DNA from: Angiostrongylus vasorum
Lineage: Eukaryota; Nematoda; Chromadorea; Rhabditida; Metastrongylidae
DNA: 64,000 bases
Direction of reading: 5' to 3'
Assembly (NCBI GenBank): GCA_018806985.1
Contig: JADANN010000063.1
Location: forward strand, 372,001-436,000
Shown piece after piece: positions 12,100 through 23,428 of the stretch (positions within the stretch are counted from its first letter, which is position 1; each line of letters starts with the position of its first letter). Made by a program: the position numbers and the translations under genes. Under the pieces are notes generated by a model. It was not told the DNA's origin. It saw only the letters and a program-made list of their open reading frames with translations, and did not search any database.

Positions 12100-12810
12100 G
12101 AACCACATGTTTTGCCACCGTATTATTCTCCGCACACTTTACATGAGATTTGGTACATCGTATTCTGACTTACACAATCACCGCCCGCAATGTTAGGACG
12201 AATTATGCAATTTTGTGGTTGGACGCGCCACTGCGACACATACGTGGATTCGATACCCGTGCCCGTGACCCACCAAGCCTTCCATCACTCCGGGGGCCGG
12301 CAAATTGGTACCAGACCTGTCTGGGAGTATAGCAGCACTGGCTCGATACATCGGTAGGCCACCACGAGTCATTGTAAAGGCCACATATGCATTCAATCAC
12401 CTCAAGTCATACTATATGAAGTCAAATGCATCGCACATCCCTCAGGGGTTGATCAACGCCGAGTGCCTTATCGTTCATCCCTTCATGCAATTTCGTGCTG
12501 CGCACAGACCGTCAAACAAGCGGTTGAGAACTAGTTGGAAACAAAGTGTTCGGTGATATTTCAGTCACTGCTACCTAAATGTCTGGACCAACCCTCTTTA
12601 AGCAATGTTTTGTATCCGCGCTTATTTCGTTGGAAGTGAAGAGTATGATAAACAGGACCTTATTTTCGCTAGAACTACCGTTCTGGGGAGCGGACTTTTC
12701 TCTAAAGCTCTCCTGAGGCGTTGCAGCTTCCTTGCAGTTGTAAATGACTATATGTCGGCTAGTCTCAGGAATTCTTGCATTTGCTCTCTTCCTGTTCACA
12801 ATATGGCTGC
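12100..12810 (-). mobile_element. Penelope-like element fragment 1, interrupted by a SINE
   Basis: On the minus strand, 12800-12490 encodes ENKVLFIILFTSNEI and KHCLKRVGPDI, parallel to fragment 2 (DNVLFILPFILNEVN, KHCIRRAG). Left of the inserted SINE (12218-12484) the protein continues as GGDCVSQN and MYQISCKVCGE. That is the start of the GIY-YIG endonuclease domain of Penelope-like elements (Cys pairs, then Y-x-I-x-C-x-x-C). Stops are present and the frame is dead. Confidence 0.7.
12218..12484 (+). mobile_element. SINE family B, full length, inserted in a Penelope-like element
   Basis: Head GTTGGACGCGCCACTGCGAC, then GATTCGATACCC (B box), the CACCAAGCCTTCCATC body, the CTCGATACATCGGTAGGCC block and the 3' GGGGTTGATCAACGCCGAG end. 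Target-site duplication: ATGCAATTTTGTG at 12205-12217 and ATGCAATTTCGTG at 12485-12497 (12 of 13). The duplicated bases are Penelope sequence, matching CAAATTATGCAAATTTATGT in the neighbouring copy. Confidence 0.85.
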
Positions 12811-12959
12811 TCTTGGAAACATATTTCTCACGAGTGCCAATTTTCTGTTAGAGCGGTGAAAGGAAAGGCAATGAAACGCTATGAATTTATTAGTTGGTTT
12901 TGAGCACCACCTGGTGTTGTAGCCGTTTTCGGAAAGATTTGTGCAAGGATCGTAACACC

Positions 12960-13448
12960 TACTTCAAAATCCTCCCGTTATGTCTTTTTCGTCTTTTGCG
13001 TGCCTAGTGGAGCATTTCGTTTATTTTTATCGACTAGATGTTCTTTTATACGGACAGAGAGTGGTCTACCCGTTTCGCCAATGCATTCGTCCCCCGCACG
13101 CTTAGCAAGACGTCATATAAACTGTACCCGAACTCTGCAACCACCGTCTCTGCCATTTGGGCAAATTATGCAAATTTATGTTGCACATAGACGGTCACAT
13201 AGGCGGTCACAAACTAGCTGGCGCCTTAGAGTACTCGGTGGCATCTCAATTACGATTACCGAATTCTCTACACCCGCCCTTCTTATACAGTGTTTTATAG
13301 CTACATTTACTTCATTTAAAATGAAGGGCAGGATAAACAGGACGTTATCATCGCTAGAGTTGTCGTTTGGGAGCTTAGGGTTTCCTCTACACTTACGCCG
13401 AGCTACAGTTTCGTAGCCGTTAGAAATGTTTTCACGGATCTCCTTCAT
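12960..13448 (-). mobile_element. Penelope-like element fragment 2 with GIY-YIG domain
   Basis: Minus strand coding: ISNGYETVARRKCRGNPK, then DNVLFILPFILNEVN, KHCIRRAG, VIVIEMPPSTLRRQLV, then CPNGRDGGC, an interrupted YLI-like segment, and ECIGETGRPLSVRIKEHLV. The IGETxRPLxxRIxEH block is the GIY-YIG core. It lies in the same direction as fragment 1, so the two are a partial tandem. In-frame stops and a tandem TGTGACCG duplication near 13185-13210 show decay. Confidence 0.78.
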
Positions 13449-16260
13449 ATGAGGGATCTCGAGCCGGTTAGTCGCGAGGCTAAGTGGCGCGTCCCCAGGT
13501 GGCGGATAGGGGGGTTAATCGCGAACCAAAAGCGACCTTTGCCTCCCTGAGATGCAGGTGGGTCCAGGGGACGCACTCCCTGCTTCTGCTGTGCCGATTT
13601 AGCACATGCTTTCTGTATTTGCTAGGCGTATTCATGCATGCATGTGTGGGTTCGTTCTCGCTTATGCGGATTGTATTCTACGAGAAAATTCGGCCAAAAA
13701 GCCCTGCAATCAAGTGAGAGGGAAGTATATAGAAGGCGGTAAGGAGTCGCCTCCAACAAATAAGCTCCGTGTCCACTCTGGGAGAGCCTGACAAGCTACC
13801 CGTGAGTGTACTCAGCCCCCACGTTCACAGTTCAGCAAGCCATACGTAGGTATGAAAATGCTAAACGCAGTGAAAAAAAACGGGCCTCATTCCCCTGACC
13901 ACGAAAGAGCCTCCAATTTCGCATCGTTGGGTAGGACGAGTACGGAGAGGCTGCTAAAAATCTCAGGGCCTATGGAAGCTGCCTGGATTGCAAAGAACTT
14001 AGGTGACGATCTGTTGCCTACAATACACGTACACTTGCATCGGAGTACTCAATAGAAAACTTGCTCATGCAAGCAAGAAGGATAAGGTACGACGCCATCC
14101 GTCTGGCCGAGACGAAACGACTTCGCCCATTCAACGCCGTGTATGACACAGGAGAAGAACTGCTCCTCCCTCGGAATATGCGACAGTAGAGGAGTAGACG
14201 GCATCGGCGTTCTCGTCAACACGAGTTTGTCAATGAGAATCGATTCATTCGAACAGCTTGCAACCCGAATCGGACCTTTACGATTAAAAAAGATGTGGAT
14301 CAATACCGGCTTTCACAACCTTCATCGTTTACGCGCCGACATCAAACTATGGCGAAGAAGAAGTCGAAGCGTTCTATACGGGCTTGGAGAATTTCTACAG
14401 AGAAGACCCTACATTCATCAAGGTCATCACTGCAGATTTAAACACCAAGATTGGACCAAGAAGAACGTCTGGAGAGCGTTACAGCGGCTATCTGAGTTTG
14501 TCAAAGCGACCAAGACCATCCATGGTAACTCGCAATTCCAGAAGCCCCACCCTCAACACTAGACGTGGGAGTCTCCCAATGGAGAGAACCATAACGAAAT
14601 AGACCACATCATAGTAAATAGAAGGTTTTGCCTAACCGATGTCGCTGTTGTCCCAAAATTCTACACGAGATCAGACCACCGTCTCCTTCGTGCAAGATTC
14701 TATTTCTCGCGGAAAAGACAAAAAGCCGCTAAATTCAGAAAAGAAAGTTACAAAAACCACTATAAACTGGGACTTATTCAATTCATTAGTCTGCTGTTGG
14801 GAAGATGCCGTTGTCGACAACATCGGCGAAGAATGCGATCGGCTCATTCACCATCTTCACGCTAGCGCTATGAAAGCTAAGAGTTTGAAAGTCACCAAGA
14901 GACGTCTATCTCCAGAAACACTTGAGCTGATACCCCAGCGTGGAATCGCGCGAGGTGCAGGCAACCGCCAAATAACGTCTGACTTGCAAAACAATGCAGA
15001 CAGGCGATAAAGGAAGACTGTAAAGAGAGATAAGTAGCAGTAATTGTCGAAACTGCAGAGGCTGGGGAAAAGCATTCTCAAAGCCCACCCTGCTCGCCAA
15101 TTACAAGACCAAGATTACTGCACTCCGACGCCCAAATGGAACAGTTACAGCGTCCAGAAAGGTAATGGAGAAAATCATTCACAAATACTACTCAGATCTC
15201 TTCGATAGCCACGTCCACCTTCGGTCATATGAAAGAAATGAGGATGAATATGTTGTACCACCGGTTCTCCCTTCCGAAATCCGAAATGATATTTCGTCGG
15301 TGAAAAAATCGAGCAGCATCAGGTCCGCATAGGCCAAGATCTAAACACCTGAAGAATCTTCCACCAGCCCTCGTGAACACATTGGCCCGGCTGTCTACAC
15401 GTTGCCTGTCAGAATGCAAGGTCCCTGCTCAGAGTAAGACCAGCAAGACCTTGCTATTGTTCAAGAAGGGTGACCTATACCATATCGGCAACTATCGCCC
15501 AATCTGCTTGCTGTCTGCCGTCTACATACTTTTCACTCGAGTCTTCCTAAGCAGAATTGACAGAACACTATACGAAGGAGAGCCATTTAAGCAAACAGAA
15601 TGTCGAAAAGGATTCGGTGCGATGGACTACATCCACACGATAACAAGACTCGTCGCAGTACAGCGACAGTACAAAAGACCGCTTTGGCTCCCATTGATTT
15701 AAGAAGGGCCTTTGATTCAACTGAGATAGAATGAGACAGTATTGGAAGCCCTTGACAGTCAAGCAGTCCCTACTCAGTACATAAAGATTCTTCGTGAGCT
15801 GCACAAAAATTTCACAACCAGGATATCATCGTTCTAGTATCTCGTTTCACACAAGGAATGGAAGAAATCCGAAGCTCCGACCTGCGTCAACGATTAAATA
15901 TCAAGAATGCCGTTCTGTGCGCCAAAAAAGTCAAAGATAAAATGGACCGGATACGTAATGCGTATGAACTACAACAGATGGACAACAGCCGCTAGTGACT
16001 GGATTCCCTCGGGATGTCAAATATACTGCAGGGAAGACCACCGACACGATGGTCAGAGTTTTTCACGAAAAGCTTAAAAGAAAGATATGGTGCACAACGA
16101 GTCCCTAGAGCGATCAGAACCCACTGGGCTACTCCCTGCACGCGACAAGGAATAATGGAAGGTTTACTGACGCCGGCTCGAGTCACTCTGTGATCAACGG
16201 GACTACAGGTGACTGGTGATAGGAAGATTTCCCAGTGGTGAACAAAGTAGTAATGTGGAG
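13449..16260 (+). mobile_element. RTE-type LINE of a second subfamily, decayed, with internal deletion
   Basis: The 5' non-coding part, 13449-13870, matches 50790-50380 on the other strand. Coding remnants: endonuclease pieces near 14030-14480 (YGEEEVEAFYTGLENFYRED, TADLNTKIG, the DFN equivalent), SDHRLLRARF near 14675, then reverse transcriptase LLFKKGDLYHIGNYRPICLL near 15455 and ECRKGFGAMDYIHTITRL near 15600. After 15720 the palm catalytic region is missing and the sequence jumps to the C-terminal EIRSSDLRQRL, GKTTDT and THWAT region (15860-16150). Stops and frameshifts are frequent. Confidence 0.82.
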
Positions 16261-16417
16261 AGAGTAAAATCTTACCCTATTGTGTTCTTGTTCGATAAGG
16301 TTACAAATCAGCGAATTTTTTCAAGCTTGTCGTAGACTGTGTTATCGAGAAGTATCGATTTTTTTGAAAACTGTTTTTAATGAGATTTAATGTCGCCATG
16401 AATACTAATTATATTGT

Positions 16418-16618
16418 AAAGCTTTTTATCTGCCGCCCATTGTTTTTTCTTGGCTGGGTATTTTGTGAAATACGACCACATTGATGCAGAGATATTTGCA
16501 AAACTTGAACCGCAGGCCACATCGTACCACGATTTGCCTTTCCCAGAACCCCCGGAAAGAGAAATCGGGGTTCGCGTGGACCTGGGGACCAGCTATTGCA
16601 AACATCTCAGAATGATTG
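16418..16618 (-). mobile_element. SINE family A, palindromic copy
   Basis: The tail in reverse complement (CTTTTTATCTGCCGCC) is at the left. The arms are GACCACATTGATGCAGAGAT and ATCTCAGAATGATTGTC, with CCCGGAAAGAGAAATCGGGG in the middle. It is shorter than the other palindromic copies. I found no convincing TSD. Confidence 0.6.
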
Positions 16619-16919
16619 TCTGTATTCATAATATTTTTCTGTTGATAAATATACACGTGGTTGTCACAAAAGACTTTTTATTGTGGCTAGAATTTCGACT
16701 CAGTGTGATTAGAAAAAGGTGGAAGTCTAACAAAATAAAAACGCCGATTATTCAAACAAGTGTTAAACAGAGCTCGACATCGAAAGCACTTCTTTGCGGC
16801 TAATATAATTCCGTGTGGTCAGGAATCGGTTACGTGCATGAAGACATGTTTCTAGAAAAGGCGAAAATGAAAAAAAACCATAAAACAAAGGAGAGAAGTT
16901 ACCATCAATGGACAACGAA

Positions 16920-17365
16920 TGAGGAAACGTTCTTTATAAAAGGACACTTGCAAGTGAGGTTACTTCACTCGTGCGGTGTTCCACTCCACTAGATTCTATT
17001 CGGTGTGACTTCGAAGACAACATTGCTACAAAAAAACTGTTGCTGCGCACATCCGCCTCGAATCTGCGGATTTAAAAGAAGTAGACTCCGAACCGTCACC
17101 AATGATAAAGATTTGTAACAACCTCATCTTGTTTCTTCAGTGATTAGGCTATCACGAGCTGGTTGTAAGAAGTTTTACCCGGATAACGTTCCAGCGCATT
17201 CTCCTTGTTCACAGCCGTCTTGATGCGAGTTCAGGTCAACAGTTGGTCGTTGTCGCGATGTGGGTGTTCGCTGTCACATCGAATCGAATCCACTGGAGTG
17301 GAACATCGCACGGGTGAAGTAATTTCACTTTTTCACTGTACTTTTATACAGGAGGGGATATTGAT
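16920..17365. repeat. Family E inverted-repeat element
   Basis: Two arms of about 190 bp face each other around about 17140. The left arm contains ACTCGTGCGGTGTTCCACTC and the right arm GAGTGGAACATCGCACGGGT, its reverse complement with few changes. The outer ends contain CTTTTATAAAG / CTTTTATACAGG. Related sequence is found at 24.97, 37.4 and 44.0 kb. No coding region is present, so it is either a MITE-like element or two fragments meeting by chance. Confidence 0.55.
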
Positions 17366-17705
17366 CAATTGCCATCCAATATGAACTGCTTTTGTCCGGG
17401 CAAAATGCGCCCTACAGTAGTTGGTATCACTGCTCAAAAACTCCATCAATGCAGTAAAATGTAATGCTTTTTTCGAAACATTGTTTCAATAAAAAGAATT
17501 GGATCTTCATATCATGGAAATTATAAAGTGTAATAGTGAAGATAATACAGATGTAAATTGTCCATAAGCTTCTTAAACTCTATACAAACAAACTACAAGG
17601 TAACCGTGCTAATCATTTAGCTCGTAAAATTAGATACAGACAAAAGTTATTAACAGCTAGTGATCAAATGAATTTAGTCAGTTGCAGGCTAGATAGAGGA
17701 TAAAG
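17366..17705. other. AT-rich spacer, nothing recognised
   Basis: No gene, RNA or shared repeat is seen. Confidence 0.35.
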
Positions 17706-17892
17706 GGTAAAGCGTTCGGTTTTGATCAATCCCTTAGGGATGAGCCATGAATCATACTTCAATAAGAAGCGCAGAGGTGACGGAATTTATATTTGGCCTG
17801 TACAATGACTTGCGATAGCATAATGATACATAATCTCAGTGCTTTTCTATCCTGTCTGAAGAGTTTGGTAGCAGTTTTCCGATACCTAGAAG
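17706..17892 (-). mobile_element. SINE family B, old and degenerate
   Basis: It follows family B in order (TTGATCAATCCCTTAGGGAT, then ATATTTGGCCTGTACAATGA, then TTTGGTAGCAGTTTTCCGAT) but with many changes. It is older than the other copies. Confidence 0.55.
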
Positions 17893-18425
17893 AATGGAGA
17901 ATTTGGTTGCAGGGATGCAGAATCGAACAATCGACTAAGTGTGCACTTCAAGGCATTCTCTGCATTACACTCTGCCTTACATAGATTAGATACGGTGATT
18001 ATTATAGAATGCATAACAACGTGCAAATCAGGATGGTAAGTACGTAGTTCAGAAAAGTTCTCGAGACTGTCTATGCAAATGCAACCACCATGTGGCCATT
18101 GATGTTGTGACCAGAGTTAATTAATGTATGTCTGCTCTAAAGTATTTCCAAAGAACACATCTAAACGCCCGATAGAAGCCTATTTTTCCTTGTGCAGCTG
18201 CACCCTAAAGTAGTTGAACGTTTAATAGTGTTGATCCTTGTCCACCAAAGGCAGCCAAGCCAAGCGGCGTCGGAAAATATCAGCTCAGACCTAGGTCTTT
18301 CGCATGGGGGAGACCTTTAATAGTTATTGTTGACAGAGAGTACGGTACTTCACATTACCTTATACCGAGCAGTTTTTGTTTCATAGCCACTGGAAATCGC
18401 TGTTCGCTGTGAAATTAAGTGATTA

Positions 18426-18573
18426 TTACGACAATGATGTTGAGATATTTGTAAAACTCCGGACCGCAGGTGGATGCAGTAGGGAACGAACAAGCTATTT
18501 CCCTTTTCTAGGGATTAAGTTGTTCACCTGCTGTGAAAAATTGGAGTAGGCAGTAAATAAAAAGGCTAACATG
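18426..18573 (+). mobile_element. SINE family A, short copy with 8-bp TSD
   Basis: It starts GATGTTGAGATATTTGTAAA and ends CAGTAAATAAAAAGGCTAAC (A-rich tail). AGTGATTA flanks it at 18418-18425 and 18574-18581. It is internally shortened and lies upstream of the TIKI gene. Confidence 0.65.
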
Positions 18574-18581
18574 AGTGATTA

Positions 18582-19260
18582 CTTCTCTGTTTTGAAGAAA
18601 GTACTTGCAATGCGACTAAAATTTAGGTTTCGGATTTTGTTAAAACTATGCAAGTATTTGGTTGATTGACTAAAGTGCACATCAATTTGACCTGACCAGA
18701 CTCTGATGAAACAGACATCGGTCGAATCGGCTACCGTAAATAAATAGTATAATAAAAACAGTCTCATGTCTGCTCCGAAGGAAAAACAGTAAATTACTGA
18801 CCAATGGCAAGGTTAATAAAAAAAATAGATCCGGGAAATAAAAGAATGAAATTTGTTTCCTCCCATTTGCTCTGTTGTTTTCACAGTAATCAAATGCAAC
18901 AATCGAACTCTTGATTGAACGGTAAGCGTGAACAGTTACCGTGCTAACTATTCAGCTTGTCGAAAAAAAAGCATAATCTAGTAGTTAATGGCACAATAAG
19001 TCAAACAAGCAAGTTTTTAAAAAACGAGAATTTTTTCTCAAATAAGGCCGAGTTTCTGCAACTAAGACTCAAATAATCTGCGCTTTGAGTGGTCAGCAAA
19101 GTGTCCCGCCCATTGTCGTATATTTACACACATCGCCATTCTCGCCTTGTTATAACAACTCGCCATCCACTTAATCCTTTCTGACCCTAGCTACCCTTCG
19201 ACAAGCAGCGCTAACATTCTGATAGGTCTGTTCAACACTACTGAGCTCTTAACACGCTTT
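18582..19260. promoter_or_regulatory. TIKI upstream region, no motif recognised
   Basis: AT-rich sequence preceding the TIKI gene. I cannot identify a TATA element or initiator with confidence; any promoter role is inferred from position only. Confidence 0.2.
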
Positions 19261-19272
19261 TGAGCAGTAGCT

Positions 19273-19290
19273 ATGATTGGAATCCAATGA
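19273..19290 (+). promoter_or_regulatory. Upstream mini-ORF overlapping the TIKI start codon
   Basis: A five-codon ORF (ATG ATT GGA ATC CAA TGA) ends in TGA inside the sequence ATGA, whose ATG is the start used for the TIKI call. The downstream ATG was chosen because it opens directly into a signal peptide in frame with exon 2. An AG at 19266-19267 after a T-rich stretch could be a trans-splice acceptor; if used, the mini-ORF stays in the mRNA. A role in translation is only inferred. Confidence 0.3.
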
Positions 19291-22200
19291 AGTATTACTC
19301 TAAATTGAGTTTTATACTGCTGTTGTTCGGTACTACATTAGGCAAATGTGATGCGGAATGTGATCACAAGGTAATTTTTGATAGTAATGTTTAAACTGGC
19401 ATTAATGTTCTGCTTTCTAGAATGAGGGTGAACGCAATACTTTTCTGTGGTCGATAAGGAATCCAGAGAAGGATTCAAGAGGGTTTCTGTTCGGAACGAT
19501 TCATGTGCCCTATACCGAAGTTTGGGATCATGGTATATAGAAATTTCTCCTCCTATATTGAGCACATTGTCGTTTTTGCACGACTAGACCAAGAGTCTAA
19601 ATAAAAAAAGCGAACAGTAGTGGTATTGTAGTTAATCCATCTTGAAGATGTTAAGATATCTATTCTGACCGACGCATTCCTTTTGTTACCGTCAGTAGAA
19701 GTCTTGTCAGTTATTTTAAATATAGTTGTGGGCTGTCAGCTATTGCTAACGCTTCGTCAACGGTGCAGTGCAGGCTAAATGTACATTTTTGAGTAGGGCT
19801 TTCACACTTCATGTGCATTGTTCTCTGAAGCTAATTTAGCGTGAAGTGAGGTGGAAGCAATTTAACTGCATACCACATCCACAGAATTCTCGAAAGTTGA
19901 ATGAGGCAATTGGGTGAGTGAAGCTTTTTTAATGTGCACTAGTAAGACCATTTAACCCTACCGAATCGTCTTCTAAATCAATACTGGTTATTCATGTAAA
20001 TTAGAGAGAAGCAAACAATTCTTACAATAAATGCCACCTGCTGCTATAATAGAGGGAATTTAGTGCGCCGAAAATGCGAACATCTGCACTGTAGTTGAGA
20101 AAAATAAAATATCCATTCGGTTCAAATTTAACCCATAATAAACGATTATCAATACAACAATAAGATGTGCATTAAAAAGTTTCTAGGAACGAGAAATGGT
20201 TGACAGCCCAACTAGGAATATATTTATCTTTTTATGACATTGGCACTATGTTCATTATAAAGTTGACAACTATCAAAAAGTTAGGCTTCTGCTAAATCCA
20301 GGTAAACTTATTGTTCAAAACCCACACATTCGAGGCATATTTATTCTCTATGGACAAAATGTGTGATATTCATCGACAGCTTTTATACCTCGTAGTTGAT
20401 CATTTCCACCATTATCACTAATTCCTTGACAAAAAAAGTCGCCTCACAAAAGCTTTAAAAAAGACCTTTGAATTTTGAGACAGGTTTTCCTACATAACAT
20501 ATCAAGATTCCGAACAGAGTATGCCTATAAATTTATTTATTCCGAAAGACATATTGCTTTAGTCCGTTTTCTACTCTGTAAACTCTTCTCTGCAGTGTCT
20601 GATCGAGTTCGGGAGGCGTTTTCATACTCTGACACCGTGTTGTTAGAAATCGATCTGCACAACCAAGAAACGGTGAAGAGACTTATAAGGTGCAAAAATT
20701 TGAGAAGGAAACAAACTACTGCCAGCTACCTACATCCAAAACTACATAAACGAATTGAAAACTGTAGGGAAAGCCTTTTTGTGGATTTTTTTTCCTTTCA
20801 TTTTTTCTTCTTACTTCATGCTCCCTTTACCCATTTTGGCGTTTTTTATCCGTATCACCTTCAAACTTTATAGTTATGGCGATCTTTCGACATAGTTTGA
20901 TTAGCTGGGCTCAAATGCAGGAAGAGCCACTCAACGATTCATATAGGAAAGCTCGAGAAATCTATGAAAACCTAGTTGGTAAGTATGCGTGAGGAAAGTG
21001 AACAATATTTGAAAGTAGATTTGTTTAATATGAGTAAGCAAAGCAAGGGCCTCATTGGTGATGTCCGTAACACGTAAGGTTCCGGATGTGGTAATCGTGG
21101 TTCTATCTGGCCTGGGATTCATGTTTTGCAAATATCTCAACTTCATAGTGGTTGTTTTCCACATCATACTCTGCCGTGAAAATTAGTAATGGGCAGTAAA
21201 TGAAAAGTTAACACTATGCGTTATATCTGATTTATTCACAGAAATCGTGACAAATTACATGTGTTTGTGCTCTCCAATCGTACACTATTTAGGGAACTGG
21301 GACCGTAAACGCCCTGAATGGCTATTGTTCATCCTCTACCAGCTGTGCGAAAATCTGCTGGATCGTCCCACTTCGCCTATGCTGGATGTGTTCTTGGCCA
21401 ACAAAGCATACGAAGAAGAAAAAACAGATACGGGCTATTGAAACAACTCATGAACAATGCAATCCCATTGTGTCGCTTACACAAGATGAGGTGATGTTCA
21501 GGAATGTACTTGAATCCTTACTGAAGAATTTCGACTATAGCATATTGTTAACCGATCAAAGTCGTTATGATCGACGTTCCCACACCCAGAAATGCTTTCT
21601 AAAGCTTTCGATATTCTCATAGGGAATATTCCACACGTTACCTTCAACCCCCCAAATTATTTGCATGGACAAATTTGGATAGTCATTGTTCTACTATAAC
21701 GTAGTCAGAACTCCATTAGGTGGTGAGACAACAGAAGTGATGTGACCTAAGGGATGCACAGATTGCGATTGCATGCATTCACACCCGTTTAAGGCACAAC
21801 GTAACAATGGGGACCGAGTTGCTTTTGTATCAACTAATGGATGAGATGGGTCGAGGGCTACTAAAGGTTGCAATGCAGCATGTACATTTGAGCACCGTGG
21901 TTTCCTTTGTTGCTGGAACGTCGGACTAATTAGAGGCAGTCTTGAAGGGCTTTGGTTGCCATGTGTTTTTGATATGTAGTTATCAAAGTCATAATTATGC
22001 TGGAGTTATTGACATTTAATAGGGTAATTAAGTTATGAATTCCAGATAATATTCGCAATCAACTACACAATATCTTACCTGGAACATCTTCATGTTACAC
22101 AACGATTGTTCCACATAAACACGGAAAGATCGGTCTCAGCTCTTGTTAGAGAATACAGATGCGGAAATCTTGATGACAGATACTTTGAAATAAACGATAT

Positions 22201-23428
22201 ATCAACGACAAACTTGCAAATAGGAGAGAAGGAGAAGAAACTTGCAGCCAAGGTTTGCTAACGAAGATAGGAATGAGAAACCTTTCATTATTTCATGATT
22301 AGTTCGAGATTTGGGAAATCGAAAAAAATTACCACGTGTCATTAAGAAACAAGTAGTCAAAGACGGGACATAGTGGAGGCAGCGAAATAAATATAGATAA
22401 CAGTAAAAAATACTGTTTCTCGGCGCTTGGGTTTCAAGCTAAATCACAATGTACTCTTTCCTTGATAAGCTTAGACGAGGTTGAAATATATTGACTAGTC
22501 ATACCGAGGTTAAAAGGAAGTCGGTTTTGAAATATTGTTATAGTCTTTGTTGGCTAAGTCGCTACACTTCAAAAATTAACAAATCGTGTTGGAGTATGGC
22601 ACACGACCCCAGTTAGTTACTTCTGCACTTTTAACTATAAATATTTCGGCGTGAGGATTTTTTTCTGTCGAAGACCTTAGTAATCACCTTGAAGTGATTT
22701 TTTTTAAAGGATTTCTCTCTTAAGTGACAACTCAAAATAAAAAAAAATCCTAGATTGACAGACAACTACGAGATGACATAATTGTGAAACGAAACGAAAG
22801 AATGGCAAACCGATTGAATCAGTTGCTCACTGACAATCCTCATTTGACAGTGTTTTCCGCAATCGGTACAGGTAAGTCCATCTACCTATCCGTTCATACG
22901 AGTTCCGTTTGCAATTCAAATATCGACTAAAGCCAACAGTTCAGGGCATTTCTTCGGTAATGACAGTGTACTACACCATCTGAAGAGAATGGGTTACATC
23001 GTCCGCAACGTCGGAGAAAACGACGTAATGTATGTTTAATTCGAGGCAGAACTAGAGAGAATAGAAGGAAAATAAATAATTCTTAAAATTTGTTCAGTGG
23101 ATACACCTATCCAAGGAGCTGGATTGTGTACGTATATTTGTCCGCCTTCTACATCAACATGTCCAAAGAACACCGCATAAACATAATAATAAATATAACA
23201 AATAGAATTAGAAGAGGAAATATGAATATTTAATTTTCCTCACTTTGTTTCAGAGTATCGCCACGCAGCGGCGGAAAGAAGTTAACGTTTAACTCTTTGT
23301 GGTTGCGAGAGCATCGAACCGTATCTACTGTGTCCATAGAAGTGATTGAAGTCAATTCATCAGATGCAATGTTAAACATATGTTCTGTCGCATTAGCTGT
23401 TTCATACACCAAGCTGATATGCTTATGA
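19287..23428 (+). CDS. TIKI: TIKI/TRABD2-family Wnt-inactivating metalloprotease homologue, 10 exons
   Basis: Exons by splice site and homology: 19287-19370, 19421-19532, 20596-20763, 20874-20978, 21242-21490, 22046-22252, 22754-22871, 22945-23029, 23098-23127, 23254-23428. All junction phases agree and give 443 aa once one surplus A in exon 5 is discounted. Residues 1-24 are a signal peptide (hydrophobic [11 protein letters not shown]). The first metal motif G53-T-I-H56 sits in [12 protein letters not shown], the conserved acidic strand is LLEIDL (E83), then [10 protein letters not shown] in exon 5, YRCGNL in exon 6, KRNER at 320-324, and the second motif G346-T-G-H349 in GTGHFFGND. A C-terminal FNSLWLR block precedes a hydrophobic tail (possible membrane or GPI anchor). 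Known for the family: TIKI proteins cleave N-terminal residues from Wnt, metal-dependently, at the cell surface or in the secretory route. Inferred here: the same role. Length and motif order match the family. Uncertain points are the exon 5 frameshift and the 30-bp exon 9, chosen because it alone links exons 8 and 10 in frame. Confidence 0.9.
20991..21214 (+). mobile_element. SINE family A copy filling TIKI intron 4
   Basis: The 3' half carries the family A core (TTTTGCAAATATCTCA) and the A-rich tail GGGCAGTAAATGAAAAG. The 7-bp sequence TATGCGT lies on both sides (20984-20990 and 21215-21221) and is the likely target-site duplication. The 5' part is diverged. The copy occupies 224 of the 263 bases of intron 4, starting 12 bases after the splice donor. 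Confidence 0.65.

Noticed and set aside
20475..20873. A 132-codon open frame overlapping TIKI exon 3
   Set aside because: Only 20596-20763 aligns with TIKI. The part before 20596 is intron 2 ending in CTGCAG, and the part after 20763 is intron 3 read through. It is not a separate gene.
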